In this document: piece by piece, positions 20,119-32,907 of the stretch
How the letters are laid out: each line of letters begins with the position of its first letter
Numbering within the stretch: position 1 is the stretch's first letter
Assembly: GCA_009923315.1 (NCBI GenBank)
Contig: RFTU01000017.1
Location: 1-41,023, forward strand
Length of the DNA: 41,023 nt
Reading direction: 5' to 3'
Origin: Betaproteobacteria bacterium
Lineage (GTDB): Bacteria; Pseudomonadota; Gammaproteobacteria; Burkholderiales; Burkholderiaceae_C
Position numbers and translations under genes: made by a program
The notes under the pieces: generated by a model
The model's input: the letters and a program-made list of their open reading frames with translations, nothing else
The model's database searches: none
What the model was told of the DNA's origin: nothing

Positions 20119-22446
20119 TCAGAGCTTGAACTCCAACCCCACCCGCAGGTTGACCGGCGTGCGCTCAACCAAACGGCCCGCTTCACGCGTGGTGTCGGTC
20201 ACCACCACGCTGCCCGTCACATAGTCGCGCACGATGAAGTTGCTGGCCGTCAGGCGCAAGAGGGTGTTGGGGTTGAGGTTCACCGTGGCGTAGGCGTCCC
20301 ACACCTTCTTCAAGCCCACTTCGCGGAATTGGGTGTCGGTGACACGCGTCTCGTAACCTGGCGTGAAGTTGACGCTGCTGCCAATGTTCAGCGGCAGGCC
20401 CGGCACCCGGTAATCCCCCCCGAGGTTCAGCGTGCCACGCGGCTGCTCATCCAGGCGGGCATTGGGCCCAGGCACGGCGTCCACCTTCGAATTGAAGACG
20501 CTCAAGTTGCTGCGCACATCGATGCGGGGCGCTGCGGCGATGAAATCGGTGAGGCGGAACTTGGCTTCCAGCTCGATGCCCTGCGTGTAGGCACCGCCCA
20601 CGTTCTGTGGGCGAGAAACCCAGCGAGGCACGGTGGACCAGGGCACGTTTTCCAAGGCCGTGACGTTTCGAATGTAGTCCTTGAGTTCACGATGGAACAC
20701 ATTGGCGCTGAGGATGCCGCCGTTGGACAGGTAGCGCTCGATGGCCACATCAATGCCGGTGGCCAATTCCGGCCGCAAGTCGGGGTTGCCCGCGCGATCG
20801 GCCTGTGTGGCCGAATTGGGCCCTGGTGCTGGCAGCCGAGAATTCAGCGAGGGCCGCGCAATCAGGTTTTGCAGCGTGGGGGACTTGTAGCTGCGCGTGA
20901 GACTGACACGAATCTGGTCGCGCCCCTTGGGATCGAATTTCCACACCGTGTGGGCCAATGGCGTCCACACGCTGCTGCGGTTGCGGCTATTGCCCATCCC
21001 GCTGTCGCCCTCCGTGTCGATACCCTCCCAGCGCAGGCCGGCATAGGCTGACCACTGAGGGCTGAAGCTCCACTCGTCCTGTGCGTAGGCGGCCAGGCGC
21101 TGCGACCGGGCGGAGACGTTTTCTCCGAAATCAGCCAGCAGCGGCACACCGTTTTGCAGCGTCGTGCGGTTCTCGTCGCGGCGGTTTTGCTCCACCTCGA
21201 AACCACCCACGAGGCTGTGCTGATTCTCGAGCAGGCGCGAGGCCTTGAAGTTCAGGGACGCCCCACGGTCGGTGACGGCTGCATCGTCATCCAACACGCG
21301 CACGGGGTTCATCGAGCCAAGGCCGAACTCGCGCCGCAGGTTTTGGTTGTCGAAGCGGTTGCGGTTGGCGCTCACCCGCCATTCCGTGCGGGTGTTTCCC
21401 ATGCGCAGGTTCAGGTTGGCACCCACGCGGGCCAGCTCGAAGATGCCGCTGCCACGTGAATCGCTGGTGGCGTATGGGATTGGCGAGCTGCCCACCGACT
21501 GGGTCAGCGTACTCGTGCGGTCGGTGGTGCCACTGGAGCGAATGAACATCGGCATGATCAGGGCAGAATCGCCGGTTTCACCGCGCCACTGCAGGCGACC
21601 ATTCACGTTAAAGCCTTCCCGCCTGCTCAGGGCACGAGCGCTTTCCTCCTGAGCCAACAGCGTCCGGCCGGTGGCCAGATCGGTTGAGGTGGTCTGAGCC
21701 ACGTTGCGGTCGTCCGTGTCGCGCTTGAAGGCGGTGGCCGTGAGGTTGTAGATCCAGCGCTGGCCGATCGTGTCGTTGCGGGTCCAGGAGGCCCCGGGCT
21801 GCCATTGACCCCGCTCATATCCGAGGCCCAGGCGCAGGTCGTTGAGTCGACGGCGATAGCCCTCGCGCATGACGATGTTGATCGTGCCACCAATGGCGCG
21901 CGCACCCGTTTCGGCCGTGGGCGCACGCAGGATTTCGATACGCTCGATCTGATCAGGCGCCACATTTTCAAGCGAGAAGCCTGGCGGCACCCGTTCACCG
22001 TCCATCAGGATCTGCGTATAGCCCGCACCCAGGCCCCGCATGCGCGGTGGGCCGCCTCGGCCAGGCGCACCGGGCATGGTGATGCCAGGCAAGCGGCGCA
22101 GTATTTCGAGGGTGTTCGAGTCGCCGAATTGCTCCAGTTCCTGCCGCCCGATCACGATCTTGGACGCCGTGGCGTTGCGGCGCTCCTGTTGGTCTGAAGG
22201 GCGACCGCTGGTGACGTCCACCCGCTGTGTCCCACTCGATGGCGAAGCAGCTGCAGGCCCGCGGTTGGTGCTGGAAGCCGATCCACCGCCCTGCCCGGCC
22301 GCGCCGCTGCCGGTGTTGGACGGGTTGGGCGGCACGTCCGACCCGGCTCCGGGGGACGAACTCGTCTGCGCCTGAATCGACAGGCTCAAGGACAACAGGC
22401 CGGCGCACAAGGCCGTGGCCTTCAGCGGAGAAGGGATCATGGTCAT
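20119..22446 (-). CDS. TonB-dependent outer-membrane receptor
   Basis: This 775-residue protein has a signal peptide (about 1-26, ending SIQAQ), then a Gly/Ser/Pro-rich spacer of about 50 residues. A plug domain (about 95-215) follows, with ILRRLPGIT, MRGLGAGYTQILMDGERVP and RIEILRAPTAETGARAIGGTINIVMREG. The rest is a beta-barrel ending NLRVGLEFKL. Such receptors import siderophores, vitamin B12, metals or glycans using TonB energy. The plug sequence resembles a Burkholderiales-specific subgroup whose ligand I cannot name. There is no clear Shine-Dalgarno site; the start could be ATG 22446 or ATG 22440. The 231-base upstream region shows no recognisable cobalamin riboswitch or Fur box. Confidence 0.9.
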   Translation of the reverse strand: MTMIPSPLKATALCAGLLSLSLSIQAQTSSSPGAGSDVPPNPSNTGSGAAGQGGGSASSTNRGPAAASPSSGTQRVDVTSGRPSDQQERRNATASKIVIGRQELEQFGDSNTLEILRRLPGITMPGAPGRGGPPRMRGLGAGYTQILMDGERVPPGFSLENVAPDQIERIEILRAPTAETGARAIGGTINIVMREGYRRRLNDLRLGLGYERGQWQPGASWTRNDTIGQRWIYNLTATAFKRDTDDRNVAQTTSTDLATGRTLLAQEESARALSRREGFNVNGRLQWRGETGDSALIMPMFIRSSGTTDRTSTLTQSVGSSPIPYATSDSRGSGIFELARVGANLNLRMGNTRTEWRVSANRNRFDNQNLRREFGLGSMNPVRVLDDDAAVTDRGASLNFKASRLLENQHSLVGGFEVEQNRRDENRTTLQNGVPLLADFGENVSARSQRLAAYAQDEWSFSPQWSAYAGLRWEGIDTEGDSGMGNSRNRSSVWTPLAHTVWKFDPKGRDQIRVSLTRSYKSPTLQNLIARPSLNSRLPAPGPNSATQADRAGNPDLRPELATGIDVAIERYLSNGGILSANVFHRELKDYIRNVTALENVPWSTVPRWVSRPQNVGGAYTQGIELEAKFRLTDFIAAAPRIDVRSNLSVFNSKVDAVPGPNARLDEQPRGTLNLGGDYRVPGLPLNIGSSVNFTPGYETRVTDTQFREVGLKKVWDAYATVNLNPNTLLRLTASNFIVRDYVTGSVVVTDTTREAGRLVERTPVNLRVGLEFKL

Positions 22447-22511
22447 GGTCTAGGCCCAGCCGGTGGGCGAGGCAAGCTGAACGGTTGCCGCAGGGGGCAT
22501 GGGTGAGTCGG

Positions 22512-22536
22512 CCCCTGTGCAGCAACCCGACAGGGG
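22512..22536. repeat. Inverted repeat in the gap between the TonB receptor and the pseudouridine synthase
   Basis: cccctgt (22512-22518) and acagggg (22530-22536) form a perfect 7-bp stem with an 11-base loop. It lies about 66 bases before the receptor start on its leader side. It could be a leader hairpin or chance pairing in GC-rich DNA. The rest of this 231-base divergent gap shows nothing I recognise. Confidence 0.35.
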
Positions 22537-22677
22537 TCGGTCGCCCCCAGGAGCAGGTGCTGGACATCGGCACCACCCGAGATTGTGGACCAGACCGGGG
22601 CACCCCCTGTTGCCCTGGTGCAAATGACCCTCAAGCCGCTGCTCCGGGACCGTTAGCATCGGCCCAGCGGTGACCAC

Positions 22678-23406
22678 ATGACCCTTCCACCCCTCTGCGC
22701 CCCGCCCGGGCCGCCCAACCTGTCCGAGCCCCTGGTATACGCCCCAACGCCGGGGCTGCCGGCGGTCGTGCACGAGGATGCTCAGCTGCTGGTGGTGAAC
22801 AAGCCACCAGGCCTGCTGTCAGTCCCGGGTCGGTTGCCGCAACACCATGACAGCGCCTTGCTGCGGCTGCAGGCAGTCTATGGGCCGCTTTGGGTGGTGC
22901 ACCGGTTGGACATGGACACCTCGGGCCTGATGGCGTTTGCCCGCACGGGCGAGGCCGCCGGCCATCTGGGTCGCCAGTTCGAGCGGCGCGGTGTGAACAA
23001 GCACTACGAGGCGCTGGTTTGGGGTCGTCCACCGTCGTCCGAGGGCGTGATCGCCCTGCCCTTGCGAATCGACTGGCCGCACCGGCCGAGACAACGGGTG
23101 GACGCGCTGGCGGGCAAGGCCTCGGTGACCCGCTATGAGTGTGCCGACCGTGATGACGACCTGGCCGTGCCCCATCTCAGGGCACAGACCCGACTGAAGC
23201 TCAAGCCCATCACCGGGCGATCGCACCAGCTGCGCGTGCACCTCAGCGCCATTGGCCTGCCCATCGTGGGTGACCGGTTCTATGGATGGCCGCGTGAAGC
23301 GGAAGGGCCATGCGGCCAACGGCTGATGCTGCATGCCACCAGCCTGGTGTTACAGCACCCGCTCGATGGGCGGACCCTCACGCTGCGGGCGCTGCCCGCC
23401 TTCTGA
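22678..23406 (+). CDS. RluA-family pseudouridine synthase
   Basis: This 242-residue enzyme isomerises uridine to pseudouridine in rRNA or tRNA. The catalytic motif HRLDMDTSGLM is at 75-85, with Asp78 as the nucleophile. LLVVNKPPGLLSVPGR and the C-terminal PITGRSHQLRVHLSAIGLPIVGDRFYG are characteristic of the RluA group, and there is no N-terminal S4 domain. That architecture resembles RluA itself (23S U746 and tRNA U32), but the exact target is inferred. The ATG at 22678 is the first in frame. It ends 9 bases before the convergent methionine synthase gene. Confidence 0.9.
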   Translation: MTLPPLCAPPGPPNLSEPLVYAPTPGLPAVVHEDAQLLVVNKPPGLLSVPGRLPQHHDSALLRLQAVYGPLWVVHRLDMDTSGLMAFARTGEAAGHLGRQFERRGVNKHYEALVWGRPPSSEGVIALPLRIDWPHRPRQRVDALAGKASVTRYECADRDDDLAVPHLRAQTRLKLKPITGRSHQLRVHLSAIGLPIVGDRFYGWPREAEGPCGQRLMLHATSLVLQHPLDGRTLTLRALPAF

Positions 23407-23415
23407 CTCTGGCGA

Positions 23416-24435
23416 TCAACCCAGCCGCTGAGCCGCCAAGGCCGCCCCTTGAGCCAAGGCACGCAGCTTGGCTTCCGCCAACTCGCGGCTCATGGGCGCC
23501 ATTCCGCAGTTGGTGCACGCAATCAATCGGTGACGCGGCACGAACTGCAGCGCCTTGCCGATCGTTTCGGCCACCTCCTCGGGCGTTTCCACCTGGTCGC
23601 TGGCCACATCGATCACACCCACCATCACATCCTTGCCCTTGAGCAAGGCCATGAGCTCGGGCGGCACATGTGAGTGGATGCACTCCAGGCTGACCTGGTC
23701 GATGGAGCTGGCCGCCAGCGCCGGAAACACGGCCTCGTACTGGCGCCACTCATGGCCAAGGCCCTTCTTCCAATCGATGTTGGCCTGAATGCCGTAGCCG
23801 TAGCAGATGTGCACGGCCGTTCGGCAAGTCAGGCCCTGGGCGGCACGCTCCAGAGCCCGAACGCCCCACTGCGCGGCCTCGGCCATGTATACGTTGAAGG
23901 CGGGCTCGTCGAACTGGATGATGTCCACGCCGTCGGCCTGCAGCGCCAGGGCTTCTTGGTTGAGCAGCTCGGCAAACGCCATGGCCATCTTCACGCGATC
24001 ACCGTAGAAGCGATCGGCCACCGTGTCCACGATGGTCATCGGCCCCGGTAGGGTGAACTTGATCTGCTTGCGGGTGTTGGCACGCAGGAAACGCGCCTCG
24101 GCCTCGTGTACCCGGCCCTTCAGGCGAAGCGACGCCACCACCTGCGGCACCATGGCCTTGTAGCGGTCAGCGCGAATGCCCATCTCCACCTTGTGATCAA
24201 AGTCGATGCCCTCGACTTGCTCCAAAAAGCCGTGCACGAAGTGCTGACGCGACTGCTCGCCGTCGCCGATCACATCCAGTCCCGCGTCTTCCTGCGCCTT
24301 GATCCACAGGCGCGTGGCATCCAACTTCGCCTGGGCCAAGTCTTCACCCTGCGCGCGCCACTGGGGCCAGAGCTTGCGGGTCTCAGCCAACCAGGAGGGT
24401 TTGGGAAGACTGCCGGCGATGGCGGTTCGGAACAT
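23416..24435 (-). CDS. Core MetE-type methionine synthase, MesD-like
   Basis: This 339-residue protein equals only the catalytic half of cobalamin-independent methionine synthase (MetE is about 750). The four zinc ligands are in place: His209 and Cys211 in AVHICYGYG, Glu251 in SLECIHS and Cys310 in ACTNCGM. GDGEQSRQHFVHGF and FTLPGPMTIVD are conserved substrate-side blocks. The sequence looks closest, from memory, to MesD, a folate-independent methionine synthase that in Acinetobacter works with the DUF1852 protein MesX. No DUF1852 gene is next to it here. The start at 24435 (MFRTAIAGSLPKP) matches the family; a longer frame to 24642 overlaps prlC. It follows prlC by 19 bases. Confidence 0.82.
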   Translation of the reverse strand: MFRTAIAGSLPKPSWLAETRKLWPQWRAQGEDLAQAKLDATRLWIKAQEDAGLDVIGDGEQSRQHFVHGFLEQVEGIDFDHKVEMGIRADRYKAMVPQVVASLRLKGRVHEAEARFLRANTRKQIKFTLPGPMTIVDTVADRFYGDRVKMAMAFAELLNQEALALQADGVDIIQFDEPAFNVYMAEAAQWGVRALERAAQGLTCRTAVHICYGYGIQANIDWKKGLGHEWRQYEAVFPALAASSIDQVSLECIHSHVPPELMALLKGKDVMVGVIDVASDQVETPEEVAETIGKALQFVPRHRLIACTNCGMAPMSRELAEAKLRALAQGAALAAQRLG

Positions 24436-24454
24436 GGTGTCTCCAATCTCGAGT

Positions 24455-26548
24455 TCAGGCCTTTTCGGGGATGAGGCCACGGTCACGCAGCATGGGCTCG
24501 ACACGCGCATCGCGTCCACGGAAGTTCCGGTAGGTCTGCCCGGGCTCCACGCGGTTGCCCGACGAATAGATGCACTGGAGCAGGCGCAGCGCGGTGCCGG
24601 CATCGAAGATGTCTCCGGCCTCCTCGAAAGCCTCGAAGGCATCGCAATCGAGCACCGCAGCCCACAGGTAAACGTAATACCCGGCAGCGTACGACGAACC
24701 GGAAAACAAATGCTGGAAGTGGGTGTAGCGGTGGTTCAGGCCCACGCCTGGCGGCAAGCCATGGCGCTTGAGCACATCGGCCTCGAAAGCCACCACATCA
24801 GCCGGTAGTTCATCGACGCCCAGGGCATGGACGGCCATATCCGTCAGTGCGCTGGCGGTGTAGCGCACGGTTTCATAACCCTGACCGAAGTTGCGGGCGG
24901 CCTGCAGCTTGTCGATCAAGTCCAGCGGGATCGGCTCGCCGGTGACCACATGGCGCGCATGCTCCTGCAGGACCTGAGGCTGGCTCATCCAGTGCTCGAA
25001 CAGTTGTGAAGGCAGTTCCACGAAATCGCGCAACACCTGGGTCCCTGACAACCGTTCATAGCGCACATCCGAGAGCAAGCCGTGCAGGCCGTGGCCGAAT
25101 TCGTGGAATAGCGTGCGAACATCGTCGAAGCTCAGGAGGGTGGGCTGCCCATCGGGCGCCTTGGCGAAGTTGTTGTTGTTGACGATGATCGGCAGGGTGC
25201 GCGAGAGGCTTCGGCCTTCGGCCGCATCTGGCAGGCCCGACTGCAGCCGGTAGGCACTCATCCACGCGCCACTGCGCTTGGTAGGGCGCGCAAAGTTGTC
25301 GTGCAGGAACAGGCCCACGGGGGTGCCGTCGGCACGCAGGACCTCGTATCCCTTCACATCCGGGTGGTACACCACGAGGTCGGGCCGATGCCTGAAGTGC
25401 ACGCCAAACAAGCGCCGCGCGCAATCGAAGGCCGCCTGCACCATGCGGTCCAGCGAGAAGTAGGGCTTGACCTGCGAGTCGTCGATCGCATAAGTGCGGT
25501 TGCGCACCTTCTCGGCCCAGTACCGCCAGTCCCAGGCCTCAATGGGACCGGACTGGCCCATCGCGGCCTTGAGCGACGCCAGCTGCGCGCGCTCGGTTTC
25601 CAATGCGGGCAAGGCCCGTTGCCACACATTGGTCAGCAGTTCCATGACCGCCGACTGTCTGCCCGCCATCGTGTCTTGCAGGGCGTAGTCAGCGTAGCAG
25701 CGCTGCCCGTGGAGGACAGCCTGCTCCGCGCGCAGCTTCAGGATCTCACGCACGATGGACCGGTTGTCGGTCTGCCCTTCCTGTTCGCCGCGTGACGTCC
25801 AGGCGCGCCAGGCCTGCTCGCGCAGGTCACGGCGCTCACTGAAGGTGAGGAAGGGCACGATCAGTGAACGCGACAGCGTGATGACATGGCCCTGCAAGCC
25901 CCGCACCCGCGCCGCATCGGATGCGGCATCGCGAACAGAGGCAGGAAGCCCGGCCAGATCGGCCTCAGTGCACAGCGGCAAGGTGTAGGTGGACTCATCG
26001 GCCAGCACGTTCTGACCAAAGCGTGTGTGCAGATCAGCCAGGGTCTCCATCACCTGCGCGTAGCGCTGCTGGGCCTGACCCTTGAGCCGTGCGCCGGCCC
26101 GCACGAAGTCCAGGTGCACCCGCTCGAGCAGTCGCAAGGATTCACCATCCAGACCCAAGCTGCTGCGCTGCTCGTACAGCGCGTCGACCCGGGCAAACAG
26201 TCCCACGTGCATGTAGACCGCGTTGTTGTGGGCGGCCAGTGGCTGGGCCAATCGGCGCTGCACCGCCTGCAGATCGGGTGACGTTTCCGAGGCGCACAGG
26301 TTGTGGAATACGCCGTCCAGCCTGGCAAGCAAACGCCCGGATGCGTCAAAGGCGGCAATCGTGTTGTCAAAGCTGGGGGCCTCATCCTGCGCAGCCAGAG
26401 CATCCAATTCGGCGCGCTGCTCGCGCATGGCTCTTTCGAAAGCCGGCTCGAAATGCTCGGCACGGATGCGGTCAAAGGGTGGCAGGCCAAAGGGCGCGGA
26501 CCAAACCTCCAGCAGGGGGTTGTCGACGATGGGGTGGTGAATGGACAT
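24455..26548 (-). CDS. prlC: Oligopeptidase A (M3 family metallopeptidase)
   Basis: This 697-residue cytoplasmic zinc peptidase degrades short peptides, including cleaved signal peptides. The active site TLFHEFGHGLHGLLSDV carries the HExxH zinc motif at about residue 480, and the C-terminal RYTHFQHLFSGSSYAAGYYVYLWA block is typical of M3A enzymes. Length matches E. coli PrlC (680). The start at ATG 26548 (MSIHHPIVDNPLL) is preferred over a TTG one codon earlier. The downstream methionine synthase gene is 19 bases away, so they are likely one transcript, though no functional link is obvious. Confidence 0.93.
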   Translation of the reverse strand: MSIHHPIVDNPLLEVWSAPFGLPPFDRIRAEHFEPAFERAMREQRAELDALAAQDEAPSFDNTIAAFDASGRLLARLDGVFHNLCASETSPDLQAVQRRLAQPLAAHNNAVYMHVGLFARVDALYEQRSSLGLDGESLRLLERVHLDFVRAGARLKGQAQQRYAQVMETLADLHTRFGQNVLADESTYTLPLCTEADLAGLPASVRDAASDAARVRGLQGHVITLSRSLIVPFLTFSERRDLREQAWRAWTSRGEQEGQTDNRSIVREILKLRAEQAVLHGQRCYADYALQDTMAGRQSAVMELLTNVWQRALPALETERAQLASLKAAMGQSGPIEAWDWRYWAEKVRNRTYAIDDSQVKPYFSLDRMVQAAFDCARRLFGVHFRHRPDLVVYHPDVKGYEVLRADGTPVGLFLHDNFARPTKRSGAWMSAYRLQSGLPDAAEGRSLSRTLPIIVNNNNFAKAPDGQPTLLSFDDVRTLFHEFGHGLHGLLSDVRYERLSGTQVLRDFVELPSQLFEHWMSQPQVLQEHARHVVTGEPIPLDLIDKLQAARNFGQGYETVRYTASALTDMAVHALGVDELPADVVAFEADVLKRHGLPPGVGLNHRYTHFQHLFSGSSYAAGYYVYLWAAVLDCDAFEAFEEAGDIFDAGTALRLLQCIYSSGNRVEPGQTYRNFRGRDARVEPMLRDRGLIPEKA

Positions 26549-26629
26549 CAAGACCTCAGATGGTGCCTGGGATACGACAGAGGGCTGCGTGCGGCCAACG
26601 CCATGGGTGGCCAGACAGCGGCAGCCGCC

Positions 26630-27433
26630 TCACTTGCCCGCGCGGATGGCCTTCTCGTCGTCTTCGCGGTAGGGGCGGTCGGCGCAGTCGCGGCGCCAAT
26701 CGGCGGAGGCCGCCGTGAGGTCTTCGGTGTCCTGCGTGTGCCGGGTCTTGCGCTGGTTCCAGTCCGCTGCACGGTCTTCAGCTGCTTTGGCCTTCCCCGC
26801 AAAGGCCTTCACGCCCTCTTCATAGCCGTCCAGCAGGCGATCACGCTCCTCGTTGAGCGCCTTGCGCTCGGCATCCAAGTCGGGGATCTGCAGGCGCAGT
26901 TCATCCAACTGCCGGCGCTCGCTGGTGGTCATGCGCTCCTTGCCATTGAGCTCGCCCATGCGCTTGTTGAAGGCTTCCACCTTCTGGGCGTAGGCCGCCA
27001 TCTTCGGCTGAAACTCACGGATGCGTGCCGCGCGCCCTTCCAGGTTCGCGCGATCGGCTCGAATCCCTTCCAACATCTGCTCGATTTGCGGACGCTCGGC
27101 GTTGATCACCCCAGCCTGATCGTCCAGTTCCTTGGCGCGCACCTTGAGGTCGTCGTTGCGCTGCAGGCACACGCGCAGCTCGTCACGCGTCATGACCTTC
27201 TTGCCACCCACCACGGCGGCAGGCGCGGGAGCGGCCGCCGCTTTAGCCGGTGCCGCAGGACTGGCTGGCTTGGCCGCGGACGCCGGTTTGGACGGGGCGC
27301 CGGGGCCGGGGCTGGGAACGGTCTGCGCGTGCGAGGCCGCCACCATCAGGAGGCTGGCCAACCCAGCCAGAGGCCAGGCACGGGAAACGCGGTGCACCAG
27401 AAACGAGTCACGATCAGCGTGTGGAAGGTTCAT
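26630..27433 (-). CDS. Predicted periplasmic coiled-coil protein of unknown function
   Basis: I do not recognise a named family. The protein of about 267 residues has a hydrophobic segment followed by a likely signal peptidase site (LASLLMVAASHAQ), so it is probably periplasmic. Next comes an Ala/Pro/Lys-rich spacer of about 40 residues. A long, strongly charged helical region with heptad-like spacing (about 85-225) contains segments such as RAKELDDQAGVINAERPQIE and LDELRLQIPDLDAERKALNE. Two cysteines (in RVCLQRND and RRDCADRP) flank the coiled coil and could pair. The start is uncertain: ATG 27466, 27448 and 27433 are all in frame; 27433 gives the shortest n-region. It follows the acyl-CoA ligase on the same strand. 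Confidence 0.72.
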   Translation of the reverse strand: MNLPHADRDSFLVHRVSRAWPLAGLASLLMVAASHAQTVPSPGPGAPSKPASAAKPASPAAPAKAAAAPAPAAVVGGKKVMTRDELRVCLQRNDDLKVRAKELDDQAGVINAERPQIEQMLEGIRADRANLEGRAARIREFQPKMAAYAQKVEAFNKRMGELNGKERMTTSERRQLDELRLQIPDLDAERKALNEERDRLLDGYEEGVKAFAGKAKAAEDRAADWNQRKTRHTQDTEDLTAASADWRRDCADRPYREDDEKAIRAGK

Positions 27434-27581
27434 CTTGAGCAAGGCCATCGGTTGCGGCCGAAACATTCATCGGGTTGGCCTGGCGGAGTAACCGGCCATC
27501 GGGAAAGGCTGAGAGGCGGCCCTGGGGCGCGCCGGCTTCGAGGATGCGGAGCTTACGCTGAATTGAGCGCCGTCTGCCGAC

Positions 27582-30717
<3,136 letters not shown>

Positions 30718-30750
30718 GCCCACCGCCGGCAGCGCTAGCGTCAACCAAAA

Positions 30751-32721
30751 TCAGTTCGTCTGCGCCAACTGATCCAGGATGGCCGGGTTCTCCAAGGTCG
30801 ACGTATCCTGCGTGATCGCTTCACCCTTCGCAATCGACCGCAACAAGCGCCGCATGATCTTGCCTGAGCGCGTCTTGGGCAGGTTGTCGCCAAAGCGGAT
30901 GTCCTTGGGCTTGGCGATCGGACCGATCTCCTTGGCCACCCAGTTGCGCAACTCGTTGGCAATCTTCTTGGCCTCTTCGCCCGTCGGACGCGGACGCTTC
31001 AACACCACGAAGGCGCAGATGGCCTCGCCCGTGGTCTCGTCGGGCCGGCCCACCACGGCGGCCTCGGCCACCAGTTCCGTGCAACTCACCAGGGCGGATT
31101 CAATCTCCATCGTGCCCATGCGGTGACCCGACACGTTCAGCACGTCGTCAATGCGGCCCGTGATGGTGAAGTAGGACGTCTTCGCATCGCGAATCGCACC
31201 GTCGCCGGCCAGGTAGTAGCCCTTGAGCTCCGGCGGGAAGTAGCTCTTCTTGAAGCGCTCGCCGTCGCCCCAGATGGTGCGGATCATCGAGGGCCAGGGC
31301 TTCTTGATGACCAGGATGCCGCCCGCGCCGTTGGGCACGTCCGCACCGGTCTCATCGACGATGGCCGCTTGGATGCCCGGGAACGGCAGGGTGCAGGAGC
31401 CCGGCACCATGGGCGTGGCGCCCGGCAGCGGGGTGATCATGTGGCCGCCGGTTTCGGTCTGCCAGAAGGTGTCGACGATGGGGCAGCGGCCACCGCCGAC
31501 GTTGGCGTGGTACCACTCCCAGGCGGCGGGGTTGATGGGCTCGCCGACCGAGCCGAGCAGGCGCAGACTGGACAGGTCGTAGCGCTTGGGATGCACCGCC
31601 TCGTTGGTTTCGGCGGCCTTGATGAGCGAGCGGATGGCCGTGGGCGCGGTGTAGAAGATGCTGACCTTGTGGTCCTGGATCATCTTCCAGAAGCGGCCCG
31701 CGTCGGGGTAGGTGGGCACGCCCTCGAACACGATCTCGGTACCGCCCAGGGCCAGCGGGCCGTAGGCGATGTAGGTGTGGCCGGTCACCCAGCCGATGTC
31801 GGCGGTGCACCAGAACACATCGTCGGGCTTGAGGTCGAAGGTCCAGGCGGTGGTGAGCGCCGCATGCAGCAGGTAGCCGCCGGTGGAGTGCTGCACGCCC
31901 TTGGGCTTGCCGGTGGAGCCGGAGGTGTAGAGCAGGAACAGCGGGTGCTCGGCCTCGACCCACTCGGGCTCGCAGGTGGTGGGTTGCATATCCACCACCT
32001 CACTCATCCAACGGTCCCGGCCAGCCGTCATGGCCACGTCGTGGCCCGTTCGCTGGACCACCAGCACGTTCTTCACCGTGTCGCAGCCGCCCAGGGTCAG
32101 CGCCTCATCCACGATGGCCTTCAAGGGCAGGTGCTTGCCACCGCGCACCTGCTGGTCGGCGGTGATCACGGCCACCGCACCCGTGTCTTCAATGCGGTCG
32201 CGCAAGGACTGCGCCGAGAAGCCGCCGAACACCACCGAGTGCGTCGCGCCGATGCGCGCGCATGCCTGCATCGCGGCCACACCGTCCACCGACATGGAGA
32301 TGTAGATGATGACGCGGTCGCCCTTCTGGATGCCCAGGCTCTTGAGTCCATTGGCGATCTGGCAGGTGCGGGCCAGCAACTGGGAATACGAGGTGCGCGT
32401 CACCGCGCCGTCATCGGCTTCGAAGATCAGGGCCGTCTTGTCACCCCATCCGCGCTCGATGTTGCGGTCCAGGCAATTGAAGGATGCGTTGAGGGTGCCG
32501 TCGGCAAACCACTTGTAGAAGGGGGCATGGGATGAATCCAGCACCTGGTTGAAGGGCTTTTTCCAGGCGATCAACTCCCGCGCCAGACGGGCCCAGTAGC
32601 CCTCGTAATCGCTGGCCGCTTCGGCCACCAGTCGATCGTAGGCGGCCATCCCCGACACGCGCGCGGCCTTCACGGCGGCGTCAGAGGGCAGATACAGCTT
32701 CTGGTCCTGGTTCTCGCTCAC
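30751..32721 (-). CDS. acs: Acetyl-CoA synthetase (AMP-forming)
   Basis: This 656-residue enzyme turns acetate, ATP and CoA into acetyl-CoA, allowing growth on acetate. Motifs are [21 protein letters not shown] (near 265), [21 protein letters not shown] and [16 protein letters not shown]. The C-terminal [13 protein letters not shown] carries the catalytic lysine, Lys621, which is the site of regulatory acetylation in other bacteria. The start codon is GTG at 32721. It is supported by a strong GAGGAG ribosome-binding site (complement of 32728-32733) six bases upstream and by the standard N-terminus. A palindrome lies about 94 bases upstream in the leader or promoter region. Confidence 0.96.
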   Translation of the reverse strand: MSENQDQKLYLPSDAAVKAARVSGMAAYDRLVAEAASDYEGYWARLARELIAWKKPFNQVLDSSHAPFYKWFADGTLNASFNCLDRNIERGWGDKTALIFEADDGAVTRTSYSQLLARTCQIANGLKSLGIQKGDRVIIYISMSVDGVAAMQACARIGATHSVVFGGFSAQSLRDRIEDTGAVAVITADQQVRGGKHLPLKAIVDEALTLGGCDTVKNVLVVQRTGHDVAMTAGRDRWMSEVVDMQPTTCEPEWVEAEHPLFLLYTSGSTGKPKGVQHSTGGYLLHAALTTAWTFDLKPDDVFWCTADIGWVTGHTYIAYGPLALGGTEIVFEGVPTYPDAGRFWKMIQDHKVSIFYTAPTAIRSLIKAAETNEAVHPKRYDLSSLRLLGSVGEPINPAAWEWYHANVGGGRCPIVDTFWQTETGGHMITPLPGATPMVPGSCTLPFPGIQAAIVDETGADVPNGAGGILVIKKPWPSMIRTIWGDGERFKKSYFPPELKGYYLAGDGAIRDAKTSYFTITGRIDDVLNVSGHRMGTMEIESALVSCTELVAEAAVVGRPDETTGEAICAFVVLKRPRPTGEEAKKIANELRNWVAKEIGPIAKPKDIRFGDNLPKTRSGKIMRRLLRSIAKGEAITQDTSTLENPAILDQLAQTN

Positions 32722-32814
32722 GGGGATCTCCTCGGTGGGGTCATCAATCGGCGGTTAGGGTGGAGGGCAGGCGACCGCACCTGAGTGACGGGCGCCACAA
32801 CTCAACCCATGATG

Positions 32815-32832
32815 GTCAGCGCCAGCGCTGAC
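32815..32832. promoter_or_regulatory. 18-bp palindrome upstream of acs (possible operator)
   Basis: gtcagcgc-ca-gcgctgac is a perfect 8-bp inverted repeat with a 2-base centre, placed in the 231-base gap between the divergent acs and YqhA-type genes. The symmetry fits a dimeric regulator site, but the regulator is unknown and no second copy is seen in the window. Confidence 0.4.
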
Positions 32833-32907
32833 GAACCCCTTACTTTAGGCCGCAATGGCCCCACCCGGCAAAGCCGATGCCCCGGCCAGGCGGCGGGGCG
32901 CCCGTCC

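Noticed and set aside
22447-22677. Possible cobalamin riboswitch before the TonB-dependent receptor
   Set aside because: The leader has GC-rich hairpins, but I could not find the B12 box or the conserved core segments in order on the minus strand.
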